NCBI RefSeq assembly: GCF_004122735.1
Contig: NZ_SDIF01000016.1
Span: forward strand, 1-64,000
Source: Streptomyces sioyaensis
Lineage (GTDB): Bacteria > Actinomycetota > Actinomycetes > Streptomycetales > Streptomycetaceae
Direction: 5' to 3'
Length of the DNA: 64,000 nucleotides
Shown: piece after piece, positions 35,842-43,748 of the stretch
Position numbering within the stretch: the stretch's first letter is position 1
How the letters are laid out: each line of letters opens with the position of its first letter
Notes under the pieces: model-generated
The model's database searches: none
What the model saw: only the letters and a program-made list of their open reading frames with translations
Told to the model about the DNA's origin: nothing
Position numbers and translations under genes: made by a program

Positions 35842-37011
35842 TCAGGCGACATGGTGTTGCCAGATGAGCAACGGGTTGTCCTCGATCCAGTACGTGTGGG
35901 ACCGGTCCGTGATGTGGAGCCGTACGGCGGAAATGTCGGGGCTTCCCGCGTCCCGCCACGCGGTCAGATCCCGTTCGATGACGTCCCACAGAGCCACGGG
36001 GCCGCCCTGGCGGACCGTCCAGGCATCGCCGGCAGCGGTGAACTCGGCAAAGGACTCGCGTTCGGGATCATAGAGGTACAGGAGCTGGGCGCCTTCGCGC
36101 GTCGCAGCGCGGACGAACCGTGCACCCGGCGCAGCGAGCTGGGCGAGGAAGGCAGGCATCCACTCTTCCAGCAGGGTGGGCGGGAACTCTGCCTGTCGCT
36201 CGGTGTCGGCGTAGGCCGTGCGGGCGGACAGATCCCCGGAGACCGGTGGTGCGGCCTGAGATCGTGCCTGCATGAAGGAGGAACGGCCGGTGATCCTTCC
36301 CTCGGCAGTGCCGTCCTCGCCCACGACGACGCGGGCCAGACCCGTGCCGTGGCCCCAGGCGCCGCCGACAGTGGCCAGGACGATGCCACCCGGCTTGGTC
36401 TGCCTGATCCAGGTGTAGGGGATACGGCGGACAGCACAGGTGGCGATGACACGGTCGTACGGGGCGCGGCGGGGGTGGCCGAGGAGTCCGTCACCGGTCA
36501 CGGTCCACGTCTCGAACCCGGCCGTCTCCAACGCGGCGTCCGCGCGGGCCGACACGGCGGGGTCGACTTCCACCGTCGTCACATTGTCTTCGCCGAGTCG
36601 GTGACACATCAGGGCCGAGGAGTAACCGGTACCGGTGCCGATCTCCAGCACACGGTGTGCGGCTTCGACCTCCAAGCGCTCGACCATGTCCACCACGGTG
36701 AACGGGGTGGTGGATGACGACGTGGGCGAGCCCGTTACGAGATCACCGACCTGGTCGGCGGTCAGGTGTCCGTCGAGCTGTGTGGTCAGGGACCGGTCGC
36801 TGTAGACGATCTTTGCCCACTCGGCCGGATCGGACCCGACTGCGGTAACCGGCCGCCACCGCCCACCCTCCACGGGCAGGAACACTCCAGGGTGAAGGAA
36901 CAGCTCACGTGGTACGGCCTCCACCGCGGCTCGCCATTCAGGAGTGGTGAGGACTCCGGACTTCTCCAGTCGATCGGCGAGGGCACGCCGCTCCAGCGCG
37001 GTATCAGTCAT
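35842..37011 (-). CDS. Graspetide-associated PCMT-like methyltransferase
   Basis: A 389-aa protein of the L-isoaspartate O-methyltransferase class. SAM motif I is HRVLEIGTGTGYSSALM, followed by VTTVEVDP. The N-terminal PCMT-like loop SDRSLTTQLDG and the C-terminal extension of about 170 residues, ending LIWQHH, match the variant found with ATP-grasp peptide maturases. In fuscimiditide the homologous enzyme methylates an Asp of the cross-linked peptide to make an aspartimide; the same is inferred here. It overlaps the ATP-grasp gene by 8 bp. The start ATG follows AAGGGAAA. Confidence 0.9.
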   Translation of the reverse strand: MTDTALERRALADRLEKSGVLTTPEWRAAVEAVPRELFLHPGVFLPVEGGRWRPVTAVGSDPAEWAKIVYSDRSLTTQLDGHLTADQVGDLVTGSPTSSSTTPFTVVDMVERLEVEAAHRVLEIGTGTGYSSALMCHRLGEDNVTTVEVDPAVSARADAALETAGFETWTVTGDGLLGHPRRAPYDRVIATCAVRRIPYTWIRQTKPGGIVLATVGGAWGHGTGLARVVVGEDGTAEGRITGRSSFMQARSQAAPPVSGDLSARTAYADTERQAEFPPTLLEEWMPAFLAQLAAPGARFVRAATREGAQLLYLYDPERESFAEFTAAGDAWTVRQGGPVALWDVIERDLTAWRDAGSPDISAVRLHITDRSHTYWIEDNPLLIWQHHVA

Positions 37012-37984
37012 GGGTTTTCCCTTGCGTCAGCAGGTCAGCGAATGCGGCGGACATGTCGAGTCCGGTCCGTCCCTCCAGCCACCCCCATTGGCCGTTCGGA
37101 TTCAGCTCCAGCCACCAGTAGTCCCCCTCCTGGTCCATGGCGAGGTCAAAGCTCCCGGATACCAACCCGAAGTGATCCAGGTGGGCCAGAAGTGCCGTGT
37201 TCATGCGGGCGGGCAGGTCCATCGGGGCGTAGGAGAGCGCGGAGTAGTCCTTGCGCCAGTCCAGAAGGCCGGAATCGATGCGTACGGCGAACACCTGGCG
37301 GCCGACCACCAGCACCCGCACGTCGGCGACCTTGTTCACGCGGGCCTGGAACAGGTGCGGTGCCACGCGCACGCTGTCATCGATCTCGGCAGCCGTGACC
37401 GGGTCCGCCCATCCCGTCACCGGGACTCCGTCCCGCTCGTACGGGGTCCACCGCAGCGTCTTGTAGATCACCTGGCCGTGGGCGGCAATGAACTCCCTTG
37501 CTTCGCTCGGATCGTTGGCCACGAGCGTGGGCGGCACGGTGAAGCCGAGCCGCTGGGCGACGGCAAGTTGTGCGGGCTTGTAGTCGGCAGCGGCATTGTG
37601 GAGCGGGTGATTGACCCACAACGGGCCGTCGAGAGCGCAGTCGAGAGCGTAGAGCGTGCCTCCGAGCCCGTAGCGAACCTGCGCAGCCGCGAACCGCGCA
37701 TCGTCATCACTCAGGTCGGGGAACGTGGGCCAATGGGGGCGGCGCCAGTACACCGCCCGTACGTGAGTCAGGTCAGCGGTTCTCGACGGGGTGCGCACCC
37801 GCCCGGCCACGGGGGCCGGGCGGGTACCGAACCGGGCCGAGACCGTCAGGCCCGCACCGATGTCGGAGGGGTTGACCCTGACCACCGGCACATTTCGCCG
37901 GTTGAGTTCGGTGATCACCATGTCGGCAGTGACATCGTCCGCCTCGGTGACCACGAGAACCGGCCTCTCCTCGGTCACGGTCAT
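37004..37984 (-). CDS. ATP-grasp ribosomal peptide maturase (graspetide ligase)
   Basis: A 326-aa ATP-grasp ligase that should form Thr/Ser-Asp/Glu ester bonds in the precursor peptide. The N-terminal Rossmann part is VLVVTEADDVTADMVITELN. The ATP-grasp core shows VIYKTLRWTPY (ATP-binding Lys), VADVRVLVVGRQVFAVRID, and SFDLAMDQEGDYWWLELNPNGQWGWLE, where the Glu and Asn bind Mg-ATP. The last block is characteristic of the SAV_5884-type maturases. The start codon shares one base with the precursor stop (TGATG), so the genes are coupled, and it overlaps the methyltransferase downstream. Confidence 0.93.
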   Translation of the reverse strand: MTVTEERPVLVVTEADDVTADMVITELNRRNVPVVRVNPSDIGAGLTVSARFGTRPAPVAGRVRTPSRTADLTHVRAVYWRRPHWPTFPDLSDDDARFAAAQVRYGLGGTLYALDCALDGPLWVNHPLHNAAADYKPAQLAVAQRLGFTVPPTLVANDPSEAREFIAAHGQVIYKTLRWTPYERDGVPVTGWADPVTAAEIDDSVRVAPHLFQARVNKVADVRVLVVGRQVFAVRIDSGLLDWRKDYSALSYAPMDLPARMNTALLAHLDHFGLVSGSFDLAMDQEGDYWWLELNPNGQWGWLEGRTGLDMSAAFADLLTQGKTHD

Positions 37985-38247
37985 CAGTCCTGCGTGCTGT
38001 CCTGGTCGTGGCCTTGGTCGTGCTGCGAGTCCGAATTCGTGGTCGTGGAGGTCTCGGTACCGGAGCTGGTGCCGTGCTTGCCCATCTCGACCACGTTGCC
38101 GGCACGGTCGCGGAAGACGCCGAGCTGCGTGGCGGGGTCGATGGCGACCGTGGCGTGCGGGCGGCGAACGGTGGTCGGGTACGGCGCGAGCCGACCGGCA
38201 CCCCATGGGCGAGTGATGGTCTCGGTCCTGTCGGTGAGCGCGATCAT
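37984..38247 (-). CDS. Graspetide precursor peptide
   Basis: An 87-aa precursor. The leader holds the conserved recognition block TRPWGAGRLAPYPTT (13-27) and a segment VAIDPATQLGVFRDRAGNVVEMGKHGTS. From about residue 57 the core is almost only Thr, Ser, Gly, Asn, Gln, His and Asp (GTETSTTTNSDSQ, then DQGHDQDSTQD), providing many ester donors (Thr/Ser) and acceptors (Glu65, Asp73, 77, 81, 83, 87). It resembles the ATP-grasp-modified RiPP precursor family beside SAV_5884-type ligases. The ATG at 38247 has AAGGGAGA. The frame stays open upstream without a stop for 213 bp (see the in-frame ORF). Confidence 0.9.
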   Translation of the reverse strand: MIALTDRTETITRPWGAGRLAPYPTTVRRPHATVAIDPATQLGVFRDRAGNVVEMGKHGTSSGTETSTTTNSDSQHDQGHDQDSTQD

Positions 38248-38460
38248 TGCGCGATCTCCCTTCTCTTGTGGGTCCCGGCCCGGTTGGGCTCGGGGACGGC
38301 CTGTCTCCGGGGAATGCACTGCTCCCCTCTCCACCGGCACTCCGTCGTGCTGGGGATGCCGCCGCAGCAACACGCGGCAGTCAACGGCCTTCGTCTTGTC
38401 ACCGCTCCGTTCGGCATCCGCCAATTCGGCCCGCAGCGCCCGGCACTTGGCACAGCTCAC
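38248..38460 (-). CDS. Cys-box ORF running in frame into the graspetide precursor
   Basis: From GTG 38460 a reading frame begins SCAKCRALRAELADAERSGD and continues with KAVDCRVLLRRHP, a CxxC...C pattern seen in small Streptomyces proteins beside XRE-DUF397 loci. It overlaps the stop of the ORF upstream as GTGA, the layout of translational coupling. There is no stop before the precursor ATG at 38247, so translation from here would give a 158-aa fusion ending with the precursor. Either the small gene lost its stop or the Cys-box is a real N-terminal extension. Only the non-precursor part is listed. Confidence 0.45.
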
Positions 38461-38669
38461 AGCGACCGCCCCAGTGGCCCGTACTGCTGCCACCGCGCGT
38501 AGTCCTGATGCATCCGTGCGCGAAGGTGCGTCAACGCCTCGCTGTCGTTGTCGGCGGTCCGCTCGTGCTCCGGGGGGTCGCCGGCTCCGGCTGTTGCGCC
38601 TGCCGGATCGCCCGCGTCGGTGCGGTGCCGAGCAGTACGGCCTTCGGGGGGAGTGCGCTTCCCGGACAA
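38457..38669 (-). CDS. Small hypothetical protein upstream of the Cys-box ORF
   Basis: A 70-aa ORF with a TTG start and a clear AGAGGAG site 6 bp before it. The C-terminus ALTHLRARMHQDYARWQQYGP is helical and basic; the first half is Pro/Gly/Asp-rich. It overlaps the Cys-box ORF by 3 bp (GTGA) and faces the XRE gene across 107 bp. I do not recognise a family, but the coupling argues it is real. Confidence 0.5.
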   Translation of the reverse strand: MSGKRTPPEGRTARHRTDAGDPAGATAGAGDPPEHERTADNDSEALTHLRARMHQDYARWQQYGPLGRSL

Positions 38670-38776
38670 CGTCCGCTCCTCTCTGTAGTCATTCCACTAC
38701 CGGCGCGGTTCAGCGTGACCTAGAGTCAAAAGCTGTTCAACCTGTCAGAGGAGGAGGAAGCGTTGGTGAAAGCCCG

Positions 38777-39613
38777 TTGAATCGCAAGGAGTTGACGCCG
38801 GACCATAGCCCTCGCGAAGCGTTCGGAGCCCGTTTACGCAGCTCCCGGGAAGCACGCGGCTGGACGCAAGATGAGCTTGCCGAGCGGCTGGGGTACTCCA
38901 GTACGCACGTGTCAGCGGTCGAAACTGGTCGGAAGCCCCCGACTTTGCGCTTTTCGCGCAGTGCCGACCGCGCGTTCGGCACCGAAGGCACCGTGGACAC
39001 CTTCGAGCGTCAGTGGCGCGAGATCCGGCACGGCAGCCTGTTGGAGGGTTTCCCGGAGTACGTCGGCCACGAGGGCCGGGCAGCGGAGATCCGGCTGTAC
39101 GAAGTGGGCGTCATTCCGGGCCTGTTGCAGACCCCGGAGTATGCGTCCGTACTCGCCGGAAGCGCCGTCAAGCGCGGAGCGATCACGCCCGAGCAGGCGG
39201 ACGAGCGCGTGTCGCTCGTCGCGGAGCGGCAAGCGAGGCTTGTCCGTACGCCCCCACCGCTGGTGTTCGTGGTGCTGGATGAGAGCTGCCTCCGTCGGCC
39301 CATCGGCGGACCGGCCGTCATGGAAGCCCAGTTGGCGCGGTTGGTCGAGTTCGCCGAGCTGCCGAACACCGTGCTTCATGTCGCCCCGTTCGACATGGGG
39401 GAGCGCCCATCGTTCCGCCTGCCGATCACCGTGCTGACGCTGCCCGACCGTTCACTCATGTCGTACGCGGAGTCGTCGCAACGGGGCCATCTTGAGCGGG
39501 AAAGTACCTCGGTGCTCCCGATACTGACGGCCTACCATCAGCTACAGGCCGACGCCCCCTCGCAAGCGGCATCAGTGGCCATGATCAATCAGCTACGAAA
39601 GGGCACCCCGTGA
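38777..39613 (+). CDS. XRE regulator with DUF5753 (Scr1-like)
   Basis: About 278 aa. The helix-turn-helix is REARGWTQDELAERLGYSSTHVSAVETGRK. The C-terminal domain (DUF5753) has IRLYEVGVIPGLLQTPEYA and NTVLHVAPFDMGERPSFRLPI. It pairs with the DUF397 gene downstream (GTGA overlap), as in the Scr1-Scr2 toxin-antitoxin-like pairs of S. coelicolor. The start is uncertain: this frame has no ATG or GTG near the family N-terminus. The TTG at 38777 is the best choice, but AGGAGGAGG (38747-38757) is 18 bp or more away. It diverges from the graspetide cluster and is a candidate regulator. Confidence 0.88.
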   Translation: MNRKELTPDHSPREAFGARLRSSREARGWTQDELAERLGYSSTHVSAVETGRKPPTLRFSRSADRAFGTEGTVDTFERQWREIRHGSLLEGFPEYVGHEGRAAEIRLYEVGVIPGLLQTPEYASVLAGSAVKRGAITPEQADERVSLVAERQARLVRTPPPLVFVVLDESCLRRPIGGPAVMEAQLARLVEFAELPNTVLHVAPFDMGERPSFRLPITVLTLPDRSLMSYAESSQRGHLERESTSVLPILTAYHQLQADAPSQAASVAMINQLRKGTP

Positions 39614-39807
39614 CCGAATCCCTCCGATGGATCAAATCCTCGTACAGCGACAACGGCGGACAGTGCATCGAGTGGGCACCGGAGCACGCGAACACCCATG
39701 GTGCCGTTCCCGTGAGGGACAGCAAGAACCCTCAGGGGCCTGCTCTCCTCTTCCCTGCCCCGCAGTGGAGCCACTTCGTGGAGTACGCCAGGAAGCAGTC
39801 CGTCTGA
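39610..39807 (+). CDS. DUF397 small protein (Scr2-like)
   Basis: A 65-aa DUF397 protein. The family marks are LRWIKSSYSDNGGQCIEWA near the N-terminus, then VPVRDSKNPQGPALLF and a C-terminal WSHFVEYAR. The GTG overlaps the stop of the XRE gene by 3 bp, so it is coupled. In S. coelicolor such proteins act with the XRE partner and can slow growth or boost antibiotic production when expressed alone. A terminator follows. Confidence 0.92.
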   Translation: MTESLRWIKSSYSDNGGQCIEWAPEHANTHGAVPVRDSKNPQGPALLFPAPQWSHFVEYARKQSV

Positions 39808-39824
39808 CCCCGACACGCACAGCC

Positions 39825-39859
39825 GAGGGCTCTCCCCACGTATCCCGGGGAGGGCCCTC
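39825..39859 (+). terminator. Terminator of the XRE-DUF397 pair
   Basis: Inverted repeat GAGGGCTCTCCCC (39825-39837) with GGGGAGGGCCCTC (39847-39859), one wobble pair, 9-nt loop, just after the DUF397 stop and convergent with the hydrolase gene. Confidence 0.8.
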
Positions 39860-39892
39860 GTGACGCCTCAGGGGCGAGGTCGCAGTGCCGCG

Positions 39893-41227
39893 TCACTTGT
39901 GGGCGCGGAGGAAGGCGGGGATCTCGTCGCGGGTCGGGTAGTTCGGCAGGGGTGCGGGCTTGTCCTGGAGGAATGCGGTGACGACGGCGACGGCTCGCTC
40001 GCTGTTGTCGTCGAGGCCGTTCCACATGTGGTGTCCGACGCCGGGCATGTACTGCGTGCGCCGGATGGCGGGGTCACCGGCGAGGACGGCGGTCTCCCAT
40101 TGACGGACCTGGGAGGAGCACTCGGCGATCATCAGCATCGCGGGGGTCCGGGAGTGCCGCAGCCGCGGGGCGAGGGAGGGCGAGTCCGTGACCGTCTGCT
40201 GGACGCGGAGGCTGGCGGCGGGGCTGAAGGAGAAGTTCTGTGCGGTGTCCTCGACGGGAATGCGGTGCGCGTCGCGTGCGCAGTAGGCGGATGCGGTGTC
40301 GCTGCCGAGGTCGGCGGCGGTGAACGCGTTGTCGCCCTCGGCCTGTCCGATCAGCCCGTTGTCGGGGGTGAGGAGCCCGAGGCGCATGAGGCCGAAGGCG
40401 GCGGCGTACCGGGGGGTGCTTGTCGAGCGCGGTCCGGTCATGGTCGGCGCGAGGCCGCGCGCGGATTCTCGGCCCTTGTGCCCGGCGAGGTGCGCGGTGG
40501 GGCCGTCCATCGGGCCGGGCTCGGCGATGATCGCCCGGTGCAGGCGCGCGGCGACGCGCGGGTCGGCCAGAGCTCGGGTGAGTACGGCCCCGCCCGAGGA
40601 GAATCCGAGGATGTCGGGCCTGCCCTTGCCCAGGCGGTCGACGAAGGCGGCGAGGTCGCGGACCGACCTGGAGATCGTGTACTGGCCCATGGGGAGCAGG
40701 TCGCTTCGTCCGCCGCCGGCCTGTTCGTAGGTGTAGACGTCGTAGCCCTGTCGTGCCAGGAGCTGAAGGAACCGGTGGTCGAGCACCGAAATGGCGCGGA
40801 CCGGCCCGCCGTTGAGGTACACCAGCGGAATGGGGTGCCGGGTGCCGGCGTGCGCGGGCGGGTAGTGGTAGACCGCGACTCGGCTGCCGGTGGCCAGCCG
40901 CCAGTGCTGCGTGGCGACGAAGGGCAGGGCGGGCGGGTACCGCCGTGTCGTGGGCACGGTCGGGAGGCAGACCGACGCGGTCACTGCCGCCGCGACGACC
41001 ACCGGCAGGAACGGCACGAGCCGCCCCGGCCAGGTACGGCGCCGCCCCCGCCACAGTGCGGCAACTGTCGCGATTCCCAGGGTGGTCAGCCCTGCGGGGA
41101 GCCCCGAGCCCGCCCCGTCCGTGAGGACGAGGAGTGCCAGGAAGAGGACGACCGGCCCCGCGAGGGCGGCAAGGACCACCATCAGGCGACGAGCCCAGCG
41201 GACGGCACGTATGACGGACCTCGGCAC
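39893..41227 (-). CDS. Membrane-anchored alpha/beta hydrolase
   Basis: A 444-aa protein. Two or three hydrophobic segments in the first 90 residues (LMVVLAALAGPVVLFLALLVL, FLPVVVAAAVTASVCL) anchor it. The hydrolase domain follows, with the oxyanion turn PLVYLNGGPV, the nucleophile elbow DILGFSSGGAVL (GFSSG), and a final PGVGHHMWNGLDD that supplies the catalytic histidine. The substrate is unknown; proline iminopeptidase-like enzymes share this layout. It diverges from a TetR gene, which probably represses it. Confidence 0.85.
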   Translation of the reverse strand: MPRSVIRAVRWARRLMVVLAALAGPVVLFLALLVLTDGAGSGLPAGLTTLGIATVAALWRGRRRTWPGRLVPFLPVVVAAAVTASVCLPTVPTTRRYPPALPFVATQHWRLATGSRVAVYHYPPAHAGTRHPIPLVYLNGGPVRAISVLDHRFLQLLARQGYDVYTYEQAGGGRSDLLPMGQYTISRSVRDLAAFVDRLGKGRPDILGFSSGGAVLTRALADPRVAARLHRAIIAEPGPMDGPTAHLAGHKGRESARGLAPTMTGPRSTSTPRYAAAFGLMRLGLLTPDNGLIGQAEGDNAFTAADLGSDTASAYCARDAHRIPVEDTAQNFSFSPAASLRVQQTVTDSPSLAPRLRHSRTPAMLMIAECSSQVRQWETAVLAGDPAIRRTQYMPGVGHHMWNGLDDNSERAVAVVTAFLQDKPAPLPNYPTRDEIPAFLRAHK

Positions 41228-41241
41228 GAGTACCCCCAGTA

Positions 41242-41274
41242 GTTTCAGAACACTGTTTCAAAACGACGTTATCA
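41242..41274. promoter_or_regulatory. Putative TetR operator, 13-bp-period repeats
   Basis: GTTTCA at 41242 and 41255, and GTTATCA at 41268, are each 13 bp apart. Within it AACACTGTT (41249-41257) is a perfect 4-1-4 palindrome. It lies between the divergent hydrolase and TetR genes, in the position expected of the TetR operator. Confidence 0.5.
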
Positions 41275-41287
41275 AAGAAGGTAGGCT

Positions 41288-41911
41288 GTGCGCGTGGGTA
41301 GGCCGAGAACGAACGACGAGACCGTCAAAGAGCGGCTGGTGACGTGCGCGACCGAGATGCTCGCCACCCGTCCGCGGGAGTCGGTCACGGTCCGGTCCCT
41401 GGCTGCCGGCGCCGGGACGTCAACGACCGCGGTGTACTCGCTGTTCGGTGGCAAGGACGAGCTGATCCGCGAGGTACGCAACCGAGCCGTCGCCGGCCTG
41501 TTCCAGGACCTGTCGGCAGTGCCGGCCTCCGCGGAGCCCCTCGCCGACCTCTACGCACTGGCCGCCGCGTACCGTCGATGGGGACGCGAACACCAGCACC
41601 TCTACACCGTGTTGTTCGGTGGGGTGCAATCCTTCGACCCGTCGGGCGCGGTCGGTGCCGGCGACCCCATCGGGCCGCTGCTCTCGGCGATCGATCGCGG
41701 CGTGACGGAGTCCGTCCTCGCCGGCGAGGCGACGTCCATCGCGCTGTCGCTCTGGGTGACCCTGCACGGTGTGGTGACGCTCGAACTGGCCGGAGCCCTC
41801 GACGCCGCCACGGCCGAGGCCACCTTCCGGTCGACGATTCACGCGACGCTGCGCGGCTGGACGACCCCCGCGGTGTTCCGCAGCCTCCGCCGCGCCGACC
41901 CCGCGCCGTAA
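41288..41911 (+). CDS. TetR-family regulator
   Basis: A 207-aa regulator. The N-terminal HTH is SVTVRSLAAGAGTSTTAVYSLFGGKDELIREV. The ligand-binding C-terminus (TetR_C_33/WHG-like) has YRRWGREHQHLYTVLFGG and SIALSLWVTLHGVVTLELAG. The GTG at 41288 has AAGGT upstream; GTG 41294 is an alternative. It diverges from the hydrolase, 60 bp away, and the repeat at 41242-41274 is a likely binding site for both. Confidence 0.92.
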   Translation: MRVGRPRTNDETVKERLVTCATEMLATRPRESVTVRSLAAGAGTSTTAVYSLFGGKDELIREVRNRAVAGLFQDLSAVPASAEPLADLYALAAAYRRWGREHQHLYTVLFGGVQSFDPSGAVGAGDPIGPLLSAIDRGVTESVLAGEATSIALSLWVTLHGVVTLELAGALDAATAEATFRSTIHATLRGWTTPAVFRSLRRADPAP

Positions 41912-41956
41912 CAGCGGTGCGGCCGCCTTCCGTTCAGGCAGTCGAGGGTCTGCCGC

Positions 41957-42385
41957 TCAGCCGTCCCGCCGCCCGAGCGTGGCGAGAAGGGCGGGGATCA
42001 GTTCCCGGTCCCTGTCCCAGGTGAGTCGTTCCCGAGCCGCCTCGGGGGACAGCCAGTCGACCGCGCTGACCTCGTCGTTCGGCTCGAACGTGCCGCTGAT
42101 GGCATCCGCTGCCCAGTACTGCACGACCTTCGGGCGGCCCTGCGCGTCGGTGTAGTACGCCGAGGGGAGTTCGGCCCCCAGCCGGCACGTCATGCCCGTC
42201 TCTTCCTTGACCTCACGTACCGCGGCGCTCCGGAAGGTCTCCCCACTCTTCAGCTTGCCTTTGGGCCATGACCAGTCCGACCACTTGGGCCGGAAGACCA
42301 CGGCCAGTTCGATGCCGTCCGCGGAGGCAGAGCGACGCCACAGCACACAGCCCGCCGCCTGTACCGGCGGCTGCGCGACGGTCAC
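41957..42385 (-). CDS. NUDIX hydrolase
   Basis: A 142-aa protein with a full NUDIX box, GKLKSGETFRSAAVREVKEETGM (G-x5-E-x7-REVKEE-x-G), starting near residue 43 and coordinating Mg. The substrate, a nucleoside diphosphate-X compound or diphosphoinositol/polyphosphate-type molecule, is not clear. It sits 22 bp after the CHAD gene on the same strand as ppk, so it belongs to the polyphosphate block. Start is GTG 42385. Confidence 0.93.
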   Translation of the reverse strand: MTVAQPPVQAAGCVLWRRSASADGIELAVVFRPKWSDWSWPKGKLKSGETFRSAAVREVKEETGMTCRLGAELPSAYYTDAQGRPKVVQYWAADAISGTFEPNDEVSAVDWLSPEAARERLTWDRDRELIPALLATLGRRDG

Positions 42386-42407
42386 GTCCTCATCCCCTTC
42401 CGCCCGG

Positions 42408-43748
42408 TCACGGCATCCCTCCGGAGACGTCGCCCGTCCCCGCGCCCGGCCGCTCCCCCGCGCGCGGCAGCCACACCCGGCCGAAGGCGAAGCGGGCCGC
42501 CTCCACCTCGTGCCGCTGGTCGGCGTGCAGCACGCCGAGGGCGTACGCGGTGGCCGGGGCGATGCGGGGGGTACGAGCCGCGGCGGCGGCCGCGGCGGCG
42601 GCCTCCGCCGCGTCGCGGTGCCACTCCAGCGCCCGGCCCGCTTCCGCCAGCCGGTGATCGGCGTACTCCGGCGCGAGCACCTCCTGGGCGTAGCGGCTCA
42701 TCCGCACGAGCATCCGGACCTGGTGCCAGGGCGCGTCCTGGCGCTGGTCGGCGGCGAGCGCGGCGGCGTTGTACGGGTAGCCGGCGCGGGACAGCGGCAG
42801 CGCGGCCACCGCCTCCACCAGCCGCCGGTACGCCTGGTCGGCGAGCGGCGGCAGCGCCTCGGCGGCGGGCTGTTCGGCGTTCTTGCCGGCCAGTGGGGCC
42901 TCGGAGGCGAGCACCGCCACGGAGTCGGCGACGGCGTGGAAACGGGAGGAGCCCAGGGCCTGGAGCGCGGCGGAGTGGGCGCGGGTGCGGGCGAGGGTGA
43001 GCTGGCGGTCGAGCAGCGCGCCGGCCCGCGCCGCACCGGCCGCCAGTGCGCCGTCGGGGTCGGTCTCGGTGGCGGCAGCGGCGGACGGGGAGGCGGCCGC
43101 CGCGGTGGAGCGGCTCGGTGCCGGACGGTCCCGCCGGCTTCCCCGGGGGTCCCGCTTCTCGCGGGTCGCCTGGTCCCCCCGGTCGTCCGGGCCGCCGCGG
43201 TCGGGCCGCTCGGGCCGTTCCCCCCGGCCCGTCAGCCGCTGCAGTGCCGCCATCAGCCGGTCGCGGCGGGCCTCGCAGGCCTGTTCGCGGGCCAGGGCGC
43301 CGGACAGCCAGCCGAGTTCGGAGCGGAGCTGGTCGGCCCAGGCCTCGTCGGTCAGCGGCCGGTAGGTGTGCAGGGTGGCGCTGATCCGGCGGGCGGCGCG
43401 GCGCAGCAGGCGGGCCGCGTCGCCGGCGCCCTCGGCGTCCGAACCGCTCTCGCGGTGCAGCCGCAGGCTGCGCAGGAAGTCCGCGGCCTGCTGGTGCAGA
43501 TAGCCGGCGAGGACCTCCTCGGCCGTGCGGGCGGTGAGCCCGGTGCCGAGGTCGGGCCCGGCGCGGGTGCCGTCGTCCCCGAGGCCGTAGGTCATCAGCG
43601 GTCCCTGGGAGGTGCCATGGGGGCTGCCGTCTTCCGCATAGGGTCCGTCCATCACTGCGGAGCGGGCTCCGGGCGCCCCGCCGCGCTCGTATCCGGTGCC
43701 GATAAGACCCGCCGGCCCTCCGGTCTGCTGGTCATGTCGCTGGGCCAC
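42408..43748 (-). CDS. CHAD-domain protein
   Basis: A 446-aa protein with conserved-histidine alpha-helical (CHAD) repeats, which bind polyphosphate granules. Two blocks are visible: [16 protein letters not shown] with [17 protein letters not shown], and [14 protein letters not shown] with RRLVEAV. A Pro/Arg/Asp linker with low complexity (residues about 175-230) separates them. The GTG at 43748 is chosen because CGGAGG is 8 bp before it; the longer TTG start at 43769 has only weak AAGAA. It overlaps the ppk end by 17 bp, so it is coupled to polyphosphate synthesis. Confidence 0.9.
   Translation of the reverse strand: MAQRHDQQTGGPAGLIGTGYERGGAPGARSAVMDGPYAEDGSPHGTSQGPLMTYGLGDDGTRAGPDLGTGLTARTAEEVLAGYLHQQAADFLRSLRLHRESGSDAEGAGDAARLLRRAARRISATLHTYRPLTDEAWADQLRSELGWLSGALAREQACEARRDRLMAALQRLTGRGERPERPDRGGPDDRGDQATREKRDPRGSRRDRPAPSRSTAAAASPSAAAATETDPDGALAAGAARAGALLDRQLTLARTRAHSAALQALGSSRFHAVADSVAVLASEAPLAGKNAEQPAAEALPPLADQAYRRLVEAVAALPLSRAGYPYNAAALAADQRQDAPWHQVRMLVRMSRYAQEVLAPEYADHRLAEAGRALEWHRDAAEAAAAAAAAARTPRIAPATAYALGVLHADQRHEVEAARFAFGRVWLPRAGERPGAGTGDVSGGMP

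Noticed and set aside
36944..38776. N-terminal two thirds of a long plus-strand frame ending in the XRE regulator
   Set aside because: It is antisense to the graspetide genes; only the segment from about 38777 has family similarity.
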